Source of the DNA: Saprospiraceae bacterium
GTDB taxonomy: Bacteria; Bacteroidota; Bacteroidia; Bacteroidales; JAIPBB01
NCBI GenBank assembly: GCA_021739805.1
Contig: JAIPBB010000271.1
Coordinates: forward strand, 1 to 7,549
Direction: 5' to 3'
DNA: 7,549 nt
Shown: in pieces, positions 1 through 5,844 of the stretch
How the letters are laid out: every line of letters starts with the position of its first letter
Numbering within the stretch: position 1 is the first letter of the stretch
Notes under the pieces: model-generated
What the model saw: the letters and a program-made list of their open reading frames with translations, nothing else
The model's database searches: none
What the model was told of the DNA's origin: nothing
Position numbers and translations under genes: made by a program

Positions 1-2
1 CA

Positions 3-329
3 AATATTAATATGATAATTAACTCTACAACAATTGTAGCAGGAATTGAAAAAAGTCCTTCAATATTTGATAGAAGTGTTGGTGAAATTTATCCTAATCC
101 TTCATTCGATAATTCAAAACTGGAAATTAATCTAATGGAGGCAGCCAGAGTTGACGTATCAATTTTCAAATCAATAGGGCAATTAATAAGAACTAATACT
201 TATGAATTATCCACAGGCAAAAATCTAATCGAAATTAACAGCTCAGAATTAGTTAATGGAATTTATACAATAAGACTTGAATCAAACATAGGTCAAGCAT
301 ATAGAAAATTCGTCAAAGTTAGCAAGTAG
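3..329 (+). CDS. C-terminal fragment of a secreted protein with a type IX secretion (T9SS type A) sorting domain
   Basis: The frame is open to the left edge, so this is the 3' end of a longer gene; the ATG at 12 is internal and not a supported start. The last ~80 residues form a typical T9SS C-terminal domain. Counting from that internal Met, there is a YPNP motif at residues 27-30, then alternating beta-strand segments (LEINL, VDVSIF), a conserved IGQLI stretch, a NGIYTIRL strand and a basic end (RKFVKVSK). In the Por/T9SS family this domain directs export across the outer membrane and is removed or exchanged for a surface anchor. The cargo domain lies outside the window, so the protein's activity cannot be stated. 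The gene ends in TAG and is followed 22 bp later by a strong terminator, so it is the last gene of its transcript. Confidence 0.9.
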   Translation, partial: NINMIINSTTIVAGIEKSPSIFDRSVGEIYPNPSFDNSKLEINLMEAARVDVSIFKSIGQLIRTNTYELSTGKNLIEINSSELVNGIYTIRLESNIGQAYRKFVKVSK

Positions 330-351
330 TTTTATTTAACGAATTATAAAG

Positions 352-384
352 GCTGTCTTCGGTTTCGGGAGGCAGCTTTTTTTT
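352..384 (+). terminator. Rho-independent terminator of the T9SS cargo gene
   Basis: A 9-bp stem is formed by GCTGTCTTC (352-360) and GGAGGCAGC (368-376). It contains G-U pairs, has a 7-base loop, and is followed at once by eight T residues (377-384). It starts 22 bp after the stop codon of the upstream plus-strand gene. The T run lies on the plus-strand side, so the terminator serves that gene and not the convergent minus-strand gene. Confidence 0.88.
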
Positions 385-506
385 ATTGTCATTCGCTTCG
401 CTGTCATTCGATTGTCATTTGCTTCGCGTCATTCAGTGGTCATTTGCTTCGCGTCATTAGGTGGTCATTTGCTTCGCGTCATTAGGTGGTCATTCAGTGG
501 TCATTT
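385..506. repeat. GTCATT-based tandem array with 25-bp period
   Basis: Ten copies of GTCATT begin at 388, 403, 414, 428, 439, 453, 464, 478, 489 and 500. From 403 onward the spacings alternate 11 and 14 bp (11, 14, 11, 14, 11, 14, 11, 11), so the true unit is 25 bp. The two best full units, 438-462 and 463-487, are identical; the 5' copy at 413-437 is slightly diverged and the last is truncated (488-498). Each full unit contains TTTGCTTCGC. The array begins directly after the terminator T run. It is non-coding; no function is evident. Confidence 0.85.
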
Positions 507-591
507 AATTGTAAAGAAAAAGTACTAAGTACTAAAGTACTAACATCTAATATCTAATTTCAACAATTTAACACTATAGCATTGTCGCATT
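507..591. other. Non-coding low-complexity island (left of the PHINT-repeat gene)
   Basis: This AT-rich stretch holds several AGTACTAA-type words (521-543), then TCTAATATCTAA (546-557) and AACAATTTAAC (562-572). The last two words recur exactly, in the same order and orientation, on the other side of the neighbouring minus-strand gene at 1429-1440 and 1481-1491. No open frame with a recognisable product, RNA gene or promoter is seen here. Confidence 0.6.
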
Positions 592-655
592 ACATCATTA
601 CATCATTTCATCATTTCATCATTACATCATTTCATCATTTCATCATTACATCATT
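592..655. repeat. Eight-unit 8-bp tandem repeat (WCATCATT)
   Basis: There are eight perfect head-to-tail units of WCATCATT. The first base runs A,A,T,T,A,T,T,A; every other position is invariant. The array ends 6 bp before the stop codon (662-664) of the minus-strand gene, so it lies just 3' of that gene. On the minus strand the unit reads AATGATGW. Such arrays are prone to slippage and probably vary in copy number between strains. Confidence 0.9.
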
Positions 656-661
656 AATTTA

Positions 662-1399
662 TTACCAAAAAAAATATCCTTTTCCATCACAATCAATGCA
701 ATTAACATCAAAACCCTTACAACGACAAGCTTTTGCTCCATCAGGAATATCACTAATTACTTTTTTTTCAGGATTTCCAAAAAGGTCATTTCCAAGCCAG
801 GCATTCCAGTCAATCCATTCCTTATAAGCAATCTCAGGATATGTGTAGATGTTTTGAGACTTTTTATTTTCGCAATATTTTTTCCAGTCAGATTTTGTTT
901 TAAGCTTTAAACTTTTAACAAAATTCTGAGTTTCGCCATAGCTTTTGTAATTAATATTTTTTCCAAGCCAGTCGTCCCAGTTCTTCCAGCCGTTTATTTT
1001 ACTTTTATATTCGTATTGAGCATGTTTTGGTAAGACGATTTTATATTTTTCGTGAATAGTATTTTTCGAGTTAATATATTCATACCATTTCTTTACACTT
1101 TTCAAACGTAAGCATCTTACAAAAGCTCTTGCTTTATAGAAAGTTGTATAATCTTTTATATTATCCAGATGTAACAACCAATCTTTCCAGTTTTTCCAAC
1201 CAGTATATTTATAAATTTCATTGGGGTTTTCAGGAATATTTGCAGGAAGCGGTGATTTGTCAATTAATTTTCCTTGAATAAATAACTCCCATTCTTCATA
1301 ATACTCAAATTCGTATGATCGGGCAATTTCTCTTGCAACTTTAAAAGGAAGCCATTTTTCATCAATCTGATCCCATAAACTTGGTTGATTTTCACTCAT
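662..1399 (-). CDS. PHINT-type (phage-integrase) repeat protein with DnaJ-like cysteine tail
   Basis: This 245-residue protein contains three degenerate copies of a ~60-residue repeat, at about residues 16-76, 82-146 and 152-203. Each copy has an FxxARxFVRxLxLKSxxxW-like helix, a mid-unit proline and tyrosine, and a closing GWKNWxDWLG-type motif: GWKNWKDWL at 67-75, GWKNWDDWLG at 137-146, WIDWNAWLG at 195-203. This matches the phage-integrase repeat family (PHINT_rpt) as I recall it; the repeat is found attached to varied proteins and no activity is known to me. No integrase catalytic domain is present. The C-terminus carries C225-x-C227-x-G and C234-x2-C237-x-G-x-G, like half of a DnaJ zinc-binding region, so metal binding is inferred. 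There is no signal peptide or membrane segment, so a cytoplasmic location is likely. The ATG is the first in frame and has no Shine-Dalgarno. Both sides are repeat-rich non-coding DNA. Family assignment is fairly sure; function is unknown. Confidence 0.8.
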   Translation of the reverse strand: MSENQPSLWDQIDEKWLPFKVAREIARSYEFEYYEEWELFIQGKLIDKSPLPANIPENPNEIYKYTGWKNWKDWLLHLDNIKDYTTFYKARAFVRCLRLKSVKKWYEYINSKNTIHEKYKIVLPKHAQYEYKSKINGWKNWDDWLGKNINYKSYGETQNFVKSLKLKTKSDWKKYCENKKSQNIYTYPEIAYKEWIDWNAWLGNDLFGNPEKKVISDIPDGAKACRCKGFDVNCIDCDGKGYFFW

Positions 1400-1520
1400 T
1401 TTAAAAATCTAAATACTAAATACTAATTTCTAATATCTAAATACTAAATAAATTAAAAATTCTAAACATTCAAAATTTCAAACAATTTAACCATCAAACA
1501 ATGTAACAATTGAACAATGT
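1400..1520. repeat. Low-complexity island upstream of the PHINT-repeat gene
   Basis: This AT-rich segment is built from variants of TAAATACTAAATACTAATTTC and TCTAATATCTAA (1429-1440), followed by AACAATTTAAC (1481-1491) and AACAATTGAACAAT (1505-1518). Two of these words are exact matches to the island on the other side of the gene (546-557 and 562-572). The segment covers the region where the promoter of the minus-strand gene at 662-1399 must lie, unless that gene is read through from the channel gene. No clean TAnnTTTG box is visible. Confidence 0.6.
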
Positions 1521-1521
1521 A

Positions 1522-1563
1522 ACCCTGTTGGAGTATTACACTTCGTTCCACATTCCACAGGGT
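1522..1563. repeat. Imperfect palindrome (ACCCTGT...ACAGGGT hairpin)
   Basis: Perfect 7-bp arms ACCCTGT (1522-1528) and ACAGGGT (1557-1563) extend inward by GGA (1530-1532) with TCC (1554-1556) around one bulged T. A loop of about 21 bases contains ACTTCGTTCCAC. No T run follows on either strand, so it is not a standard terminator, although it lies between two same-strand genes. It resembles a dispersed intergenic hairpin of the REP type; this is inference. Confidence 0.6.
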
Positions 1564-1564
1564 A

Positions 1565-1594
1565 AACAATTGAACAATATAACAATTGAACAAT
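1565..1594. repeat. Two exact copies of AACAATTGAACAAT beside the hairpin
   Basis: The 14-mer AACAATTGAACAAT occurs at 1565-1578 and 1581-1594, and a third exact copy lies across the hairpin at 1505-1518. Each contains the short palindrome CAATTG. The pair ends 4 bp before the stop codon of the channel gene. It is non-coding and nothing indicates a function. Confidence 0.75.
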
Positions 1595-1598
1595 TATA

Positions 1599-2858
1599 TT
1601 ATCTGCTTAAACTTCTAAAATCACTCCCTGTTGGATTTTGGAAAACTTGCAATTCAAACTCCGGTATTACCGCCATTAGATGATCGAAAATATCAGCCTG
1701 AATTACCTCATATTCTGCCCAAGCCTGTACCTTACTAAACACATAAATTTCAATTGGAATACCTTTTTCATCCGGCTGAAGCTGACGAACCAGAAAAGTC
1801 ATATCCTTTCGAATATTATCATTATTACGTAAATACGCTTCAACATATGCTCTAAAAACACCAATATTTGTTTGACGACGCCCGTTAACAAGTATAGAAT
1901 CATCTAAGCCATATTTAGAATTATGTTCATCAAGAATTTTTTGTGTTCTCTCCAGATAATCTGCAAGAATTTTAATTTTTCCAAATTTTGTAAGCATTTC
2001 TTCATTACAAAACTTCACCGAATTCATATTTAAATTTATTGAGCGTTTTATTCTCCTTCCACCTGATTCGTCCATTCCACGCCAGTTTTGAAAGGAATCA
2101 GAAATTAATGCATAAGTTGGAATAGTAACAATAGTTTTATCAAAATTCTGAACTTTAACTGTAGTCAGCGAAATTTCAAGAACATCCCCATCAGCACCAT
2201 ATTTTGGCATTGAAATCCAATCACCCGGAAGAACCATATCGTTGGCTGATAATTGAACTCCTGCAACCAAACCAAGAATTGCGTCTTTAAATATCAACAT
2301 TAAAACAGCAGCAAATGCACCCAAACCACCTAAAAGAATTCCCGGTGACCTTCCAACTAAAGTAGAAATTATGATGATAGCACCAATAAAATAAATAATA
2401 ATTTTAACTACCTGGACATAACCTTTAATTGGCTTCGATTTTGAAATATCATATTCATTATAAATATCATGAAGAGCATTAATAAAGGAATTCAAGACCA
2501 TCAATACCACAATCACCATATAAATATTTGTAGCTTCCTGAACAATCTTCATCCATAATTTATACTCATATAAGGCAAAAGGAATTAAAAAATATATTAA
2601 AATAGCAGGAACAAGGTGAGATAGCTTATTAAATACTTTCCTTTGGTAAATTATATCATCCCAATTAGTCTTTGTTCTACGTGTAACCGCTCTTAGAACT
2701 CTTAAGATAATATTCTTTGTAATATAATTAGAAATAAGACTAATTATTACAATGCTTATAATGATTATCAAAATCCCAAAAAAATGTGAAAAGTAATCGT
2801 TAACTCCAAAACTTGAGAGCCATTGCTGAATATTGTTTAATAATCTTTCGATATCCAT
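1599..2858 (-). CDS. ybdG: MscS-family mechanosensitive ion channel, YbdG type
   Basis: This 419-residue inner-membrane protein closely resembles E. coli YbdG (about 415 residues) along its whole length. About five hydrophobic segments are visible (roughly 23-45, 82-98, 111-128, 148-166, 171-203). The last is the glycine/alanine-rich pore helix, ending in VFKD-like IFKDAILGLVAG (189-200) and QLSANDM (202-208). The cytoplasmic part follows with GDWISMPKYGADG (212-224), TTVKVQNFDKTIVTIPT (232-248), SGGRRIKRSI (265-274), TNIGVFRAY (330-338), RKDMTFLVRQL (350-360) and QADIFDHL (387-394). The YbdG subfamily differs from MscS by an insertion in this domain, and the extra region after about residue 275 fits that. 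Family members open on membrane tension or under osmotic stress. The gene is divergent from lgt across a 99-bp gap; its start is the first in-frame ATG and places the amphipathic N-terminus as in relatives. Confidence 0.95.
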   Translation of the reverse strand: MDIERLLNNIQQWLSSFGVNDYFSHFFGILIIIISIVIISLISNYITKNIILRVLRAVTRRTKTNWDDIIYQRKVFNKLSHLVPAILIYFLIPFALYEYKLWMKIVQEATNIYMVIVVLMVLNSFINALHDIYNEYDISKSKPIKGYVQVVKIIIYFIGAIIIISTLVGRSPGILLGGLGAFAAVLMLIFKDAILGLVAGVQLSANDMVLPGDWISMPKYGADGDVLEISLTTVKVQNFDKTIVTIPTYALISDSFQNWRGMDESGGRRIKRSINLNMNSVKFCNEEMLTKFGKIKILADYLERTQKILDEHNSKYGLDDSILVNGRRQTNIGVFRAYVEAYLRNNDNIRKDMTFLVRQLQPDEKGIPIEIYVFSKVQAWAEYEVIQADIFDHLMAVIPEFELQVFQNPTGSDFRSLSR

Positions 2859-2877
2859 AGTTAAAATAAATTTTTAG

Positions 2878-2885
2878 CAAATTTA
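2878..2885 (-). promoter_or_regulatory. Candidate Bacteroidota -7 promoter box for the ybdG-type gene
   Basis: On the minus strand this reads TAAATTTG, an exact match to the Bacteroidota TAnnTTTG consensus, located 19 bp upstream of the ATG (2856-2858). No clear TTG -33 partner is seen at the expected 17-19 bp, so support rests on the -7 box and its position in the divergent gap. Confidence 0.45.
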
Positions 2886-2957
2886 GTGATAATTTTAGAA
2901 TTAGGAATTAAGTACATTTTGCATTTAATTTGTTTTCTTTGCATAAAATTTAATTAG

Positions 2958-3752
2958 ATGCTGAATTACATTTATTGGGATGTAAGTCCTAAAATAATTT
3001 CGATAGGTAGTTTTGAACTTCGTTATTACGGTCTTTTATTTGCCGGTGGTTTTGTTATTGGTTACTACATTATGATGTATATTTTCAAAAAAGAATCTAT
3101 ACCATTAAAGGAACTTGACACATTAACAACTTATGCAGTAATAGCAACAATTGTAGGAGCAAGATTAGGACACATTATTTTCTACCAACCAATGTCTTAT
3201 ATTCATAATCCTATTGAAATACTGAAAGTATGGCATGGCGGTTTAGCAAGCCACGGTGGTACAATTGGCCTTTTAATAGCATTATATTTCTTCAGCAAGA
3301 AATCCACTAAGAAATCCTATATGTGGGTATTAGACAGATTTGTAGTTCCAACAGCATTTGTAGCATTTTGTATAAGAATGGGTAACTTAATGAATTCTGA
3401 AATTTATGGCAAAGAAACCACTCTTCCCTGGGGATTTATTTTCGCACAAAACAATGAAACTACACCAAAACATCCCACTCAAATTTATGAGGCACTGGCA
3501 TATTTACTGACGTTTTTCTTATTGCTTTTTATTTACAATAAATCTAAGTACCAGCCAAAGAAAGGATTACTTTTTGGCATCTTTCTAACTGGAATTTTCG
3601 GGTTTCGATTCTTTATTGAATTTATTAAAGAAAGCCAGGTTGGTTTTGAAGAAGCTATGGTATTAAACATGGGTCAACTCCTTAGCATCCCATTTATAAT
3701 AACGGGTATATTTTTTATTTACAAATCGCAAAAAAGACAGTTGCATAAGTAA
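2958..3752 (+). CDS. lgt: Prolipoprotein diacylglyceryl transferase (Lgt)
   Basis: Lgt transfers the diacylglyceryl group of phosphatidylglycerol to the lipobox cysteine of prolipoproteins, the first step of lipoprotein maturation in the inner membrane. The 264-residue length is normal for the family. The family landmarks are all visible: RYYGLLFAGGF near the N-terminus (22-32), HGGLASHGG (93-101, where H99 aligns with E. coli H103), the Lgt signature RMGNLMNSEIYG (140-151, R140 corresponding to E. coli R143), HPTQIYEAL (172-180) and GFRFFIEF (215-222, R217 corresponding to R239). Several membrane helices separate these motifs. The ATG is preceded by A/T-rich sequence without Shine-Dalgarno, and the N-terminal W-D-V-S-P segment is typical, so this start is preferred. 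The gene appears monocistronic: a structured MITE-like element begins one base after the stop and the next gene has its own promoter-like box. Confidence 0.97.
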   Translation: MLNYIYWDVSPKIISIGSFELRYYGLLFAGGFVIGYYIMMYIFKKESIPLKELDTLTTYAVIATIVGARLGHIIFYQPMSYIHNPIEILKVWHGGLASHGGTIGLLIALYFFSKKSTKKSYMWVLDRFVVPTAFVAFCIRMGNLMNSEIYGKETTLPWGFIFAQNNETTPKHPTQIYEALAYLLTFFLLLFIYNKSKYQPKKGLLFGIFLTGIFGFRFFIEFIKESQVGFEEAMVLNMGQLLSIPFIITGIFFIYKSQKRQLHK

Positions 3753-3753
3753 G

Positions 3754-3898
3754 TAGTGTCAGCAAGAAAACCCAACAGATTTTGATTTTCACAAAGTTTT
3801 TCCCCGAACCAAAGTGTGAACTCTCTGAAAATCAACCCACACTTTAAGGACGGAGAAAGGCTGATTTTTAATTTTGAGTAGTTTTCTTGCAGACACTA
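3754..3898. mobile_element. MITE-like element with 18-bp terminal inverted repeats
   Basis: The left end TAGTGTCAGCAAGAAAAC (3754-3771) and right end GTTTTCTTGCAGACACTA (3881-3898) are inverted repeats matching at 17 of 18 positions. The outermost TA on each side may be a TA target duplication, as made by IS630/Tc1-mariner elements, leaving a 141-bp core; this is inference. Inside are two further perfect inverted repeats: TTGATTTTCA/TGAAAATCAA (3782-3791 and 3826-3835) and AAAGTGTG/CACACTTT (3811-3818 and 3838-3845). Their arms interleave, so they cannot both form as simple nested hairpins. There is no coding capacity. It starts one base after the lgt stop and could end or modulate lgt transcripts. 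Alternatives are an IS remnant or a large regulatory RNA structure. Confidence 0.65.
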
Positions 3899-3946
3899 TT
3901 TATAAAATTAACTATTTTTAATATTCTTTAACAATCTCGTTTATAA

Positions 3947-3954
3947 TAGTTTTG
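3947..3954 (+). promoter_or_regulatory. Candidate -7 promoter box for the DUF2723-C-terminal-like gene
   Basis: TAGTTTTG matches the Bacteroidota TAnnTTTG consensus and lies 45 bp upstream of the ATG at 4000. The -33 region at the right distance is T-rich (CTTTAAC) but lacks a perfect TTTG. Transcription would begin near 3960, giving a leader of about 40 bases. This supports starting the protein at 4000, because the in-frame upstream TTG at 3952 would fall inside the promoter. Confidence 0.5.
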
Positions 3955-3999
3955 TATATTGCTATCATTATTATTCAAAAAACTAAATTCAATATCAAA

Positions 4000-5841
4000 A
4001 TGAAAAAAACCCATTTAATTCTCGTAATTACTTTCTTGATTTTATGTACATCAAGCCAAAGCAAAACAATAGCTTATCCAAGCTACAAAGAAGTTGTAAG
4101 ACAATTCTTCATGAAGTATGATGCTAATGACCGACCAAACAAATATGGCTTAACTGATGAAATTAAATTCGAAAAAAAGCCAACAGGATGGCATGTGGTT
4201 GTGATGGATTACTCAAAAAAACCTAATGAAATAAAAGATGAACTATTTTGGGATAGCAAAAAGAATAAATACAGAAAACTAAGTTTTAAAGAACTGGAAG
4301 TTAAACCGGAAAGTGAAGAATATTCAAATCAATTTTTAAAACTTTGGAATACAAGATTATTTATAATTTCTCCCTATTATGGTTATCCGGGCTGGGATTG
4401 GGATGTAATTAACGATTTTAAAGATGAAGGCAATCTATCAGACACTTTACTTTATGCACTAGGTAGAGCTTATTCATCTTATGCCAGCAATTTAATTAAC
4501 AGCAATAGTGGTTTTGCAGATACCAATCACCAATTTACATTACCCGAAGGTAAAAACTGCATGACGGATGAGCAACTAAAAAAATACAGATTTTATAGAC
4601 ATAAAGGAATTGAAAAATTTAGTGAGTTAGCAAAAAGAAATCCTGAGTTTAATACTATTGTTGGATCTATTGGAATAAAAGCTTCTAACGAACATATGAC
4701 TGCTTTTCTTGACCTGAGAACATTTCAGAATGAAATGCAAGCATCAAAGGAACTAGTTGATGGACTGTATAATGATTTTTATATTTCTACTGCAAAAAAT
4801 TATCTAAACTCATGTGAACCAAATGGAATTTTATTTACTAATGGAGATAATGATACATATCCTTTGCTTTATGTACAAGCTAAACAAGGTTTTCGAACAG
4901 ATGTATTGGTTGTAAACCTAAGTTTGTTAAATACAAACAGATATATTAATAGCTTTAGAGAAAAAACTTTGGATGCCCCTGCCCTGCCTTTATCTTTTAC
5001 AGCAAGTGATATAAAATCAATGGTTGATTACGTTTATCTCAAAAAAGATGATGAAAATGATATCCCTATGAAATTAGAAGACTTTATTTCATATATAAGG
5101 AACAATCAAAATTCTGACTCATCAAAAACAAGCAATCCACTTTCAATTAACACGAAAAACTTTATTTATCAATATGATGAAGATAAACTTGAATTCACAA
5201 TTAGCAATAGCTACATAATAAAGAGTAAAATAATGACTCTTGACATTATCAATGCAAATAAGTGGAAACGACCAATATATTTTGCAACCACAACAGGAAA
5301 GGACTCTTATATTGGCTTATCTGATTATTTTAGTCTCCAAGGTCTCGCTTATAAACTAACATCAACAAAAAAAGATAATGCCGATAATAATATAGGTTTT
5401 GTAAATTCTACAGAACTGTATAATCAAATCATAAACCAATTCGATTGGAGTGGAATTAAAAATTTAAGCCAGGACGAAGCAAATATTTGTATCAATCATA
5501 GAAATACTTTTCATCGCCTTGCTGAAAAATTAATTGATGAAAACAAAAATGATTCAGCTAATGTAGTTCTTGATAAATGCTTCGAATTATTTCCTGATGA
5601 TATAGTTGCTTTTGATTATTACACTATTCCCTTAATGGAAGACTATTATGAACTTGGAGAAGTTGAAAAAGCTAATAATATTGCTAAGCTTCTAATATTC
5701 AACCTAAAAAACAATACTAATAATCGTTATGACCTCACAACTGAAAGTGGAAGAAACCAAAAACTTGCAGTAAATTATCGTCTTGAACAAACATTTAAGA
5801 AGTACGAGCAGGAGGAATTATTGAAGGATTTAGAAGAATGA
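4000..5841 (+). CDS. Exported protein homologous to the C-terminal module of DUF2723 proteins
   Basis: The product is 613 residues from the ATG at 4000. It begins with an export signal: MKK, a hydrophobic core at 5-16, then a polar stretch. C16 is preceded by L-I-L, a poor lipobox, so ordinary signal peptidase cleavage is slightly favoured over lipoprotein processing. The middle carries motifs I associate with the C-terminal soluble part of Bacteroidota DUF2723 proteins: GILFTNGDNDTYPLLYVQ (276-293), FRTDVLVVNLSLLNTNRYI (298-316), LPLSF (329-333), KRPIYFATT (423-431) and LQGLAYKL (446-453). Residues about 500-570 form a TPR-like helical region ending in YYELGEVEKANNIAKLL. The multi-pass membrane glycosyltransferase-like domain normally found N-terminal in that family is absent. 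No catalytic function can be assigned. Location is inferred to be periplasmic or envelope. A further in-frame TTG at 3952 exists but would put 16 residues before the signal and overlap the promoter box. The SDR gene follows after 3 bp, probably co-transcribed. Confidence 0.8.
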   Translation: MKKTHLILVITFLILCTSSQSKTIAYPSYKEVVRQFFMKYDANDRPNKYGLTDEIKFEKKPTGWHVVVMDYSKKPNEIKDELFWDSKKNKYRKLSFKELEVKPESEEYSNQFLKLWNTRLFIISPYYGYPGWDWDVINDFKDEGNLSDTLLYALGRAYSSYASNLINSNSGFADTNHQFTLPEGKNCMTDEQLKKYRFYRHKGIEKFSELAKRNPEFNTIVGSIGIKASNEHMTAFLDLRTFQNEMQASKELVDGLYNDFYISTAKNYLNSCEPNGILFTNGDNDTYPLLYVQAKQGFRTDVLVVNLSLLNTNRYINSFREKTLDAPALPLSFTASDIKSMVDYVYLKKDDENDIPMKLEDFISYIRNNQNSDSSKTSNPLSINTKNFIYQYDEDKLEFTISNSYIIKSKIMTLDIINANKWKRPIYFATTTGKDSYIGLSDYFSLQGLAYKLTSTKKDNADNNIGFVNSTELYNQIINQFDWSGIKNLSQDEANICINHRNTFHRLAEKLIDENKNDSANVVLDKCFELFPDDIVAFDYYTIPLMEDYYELGEVEKANNIAKLLIFNLKNNTNNRYDLTTESGRNQKLAVNYRLEQTFKKYEQEELLKDLEE

Positions 5842-5844
5842 AAA

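Noticed and set aside
413..498. CRISPR-like array with 25-bp repeats
   Set aside because: The repeats are contiguous; the apparent spacers are part of the repeated unit, and no cas gene is present.
592..655. CRISPR-like array
   Set aside because: The units are 8 bp and directly adjacent with no unique spacers, so this is a simple satellite.
582..827. An 81-codon plus-strand open frame
   Set aside because: Its first third is a translation of the 8-bp satellite and the rest lies antisense to the PHINT-repeat gene; it has no recognisable domain.
662..1399. Tyrosine recombinase/phage integrase
   Set aside because: Only the PHINT-type accessory repeats are present; there is no catalytic R..HxxR..Y domain and the protein is too short to hold one beside the repeats.
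1522..1563. Intrinsic terminator for the ybdG-type gene
   Set aside because: No T run follows the stem on the minus strand (or the plus strand), so a standard terminator is not supported.
5809..5814. AGGAGG as Shine-Dalgarno of the SDR gene
   Set aside because: It lies about 30 bases before the ATG, inside the upstream coding sequence; this is too far to position that start.
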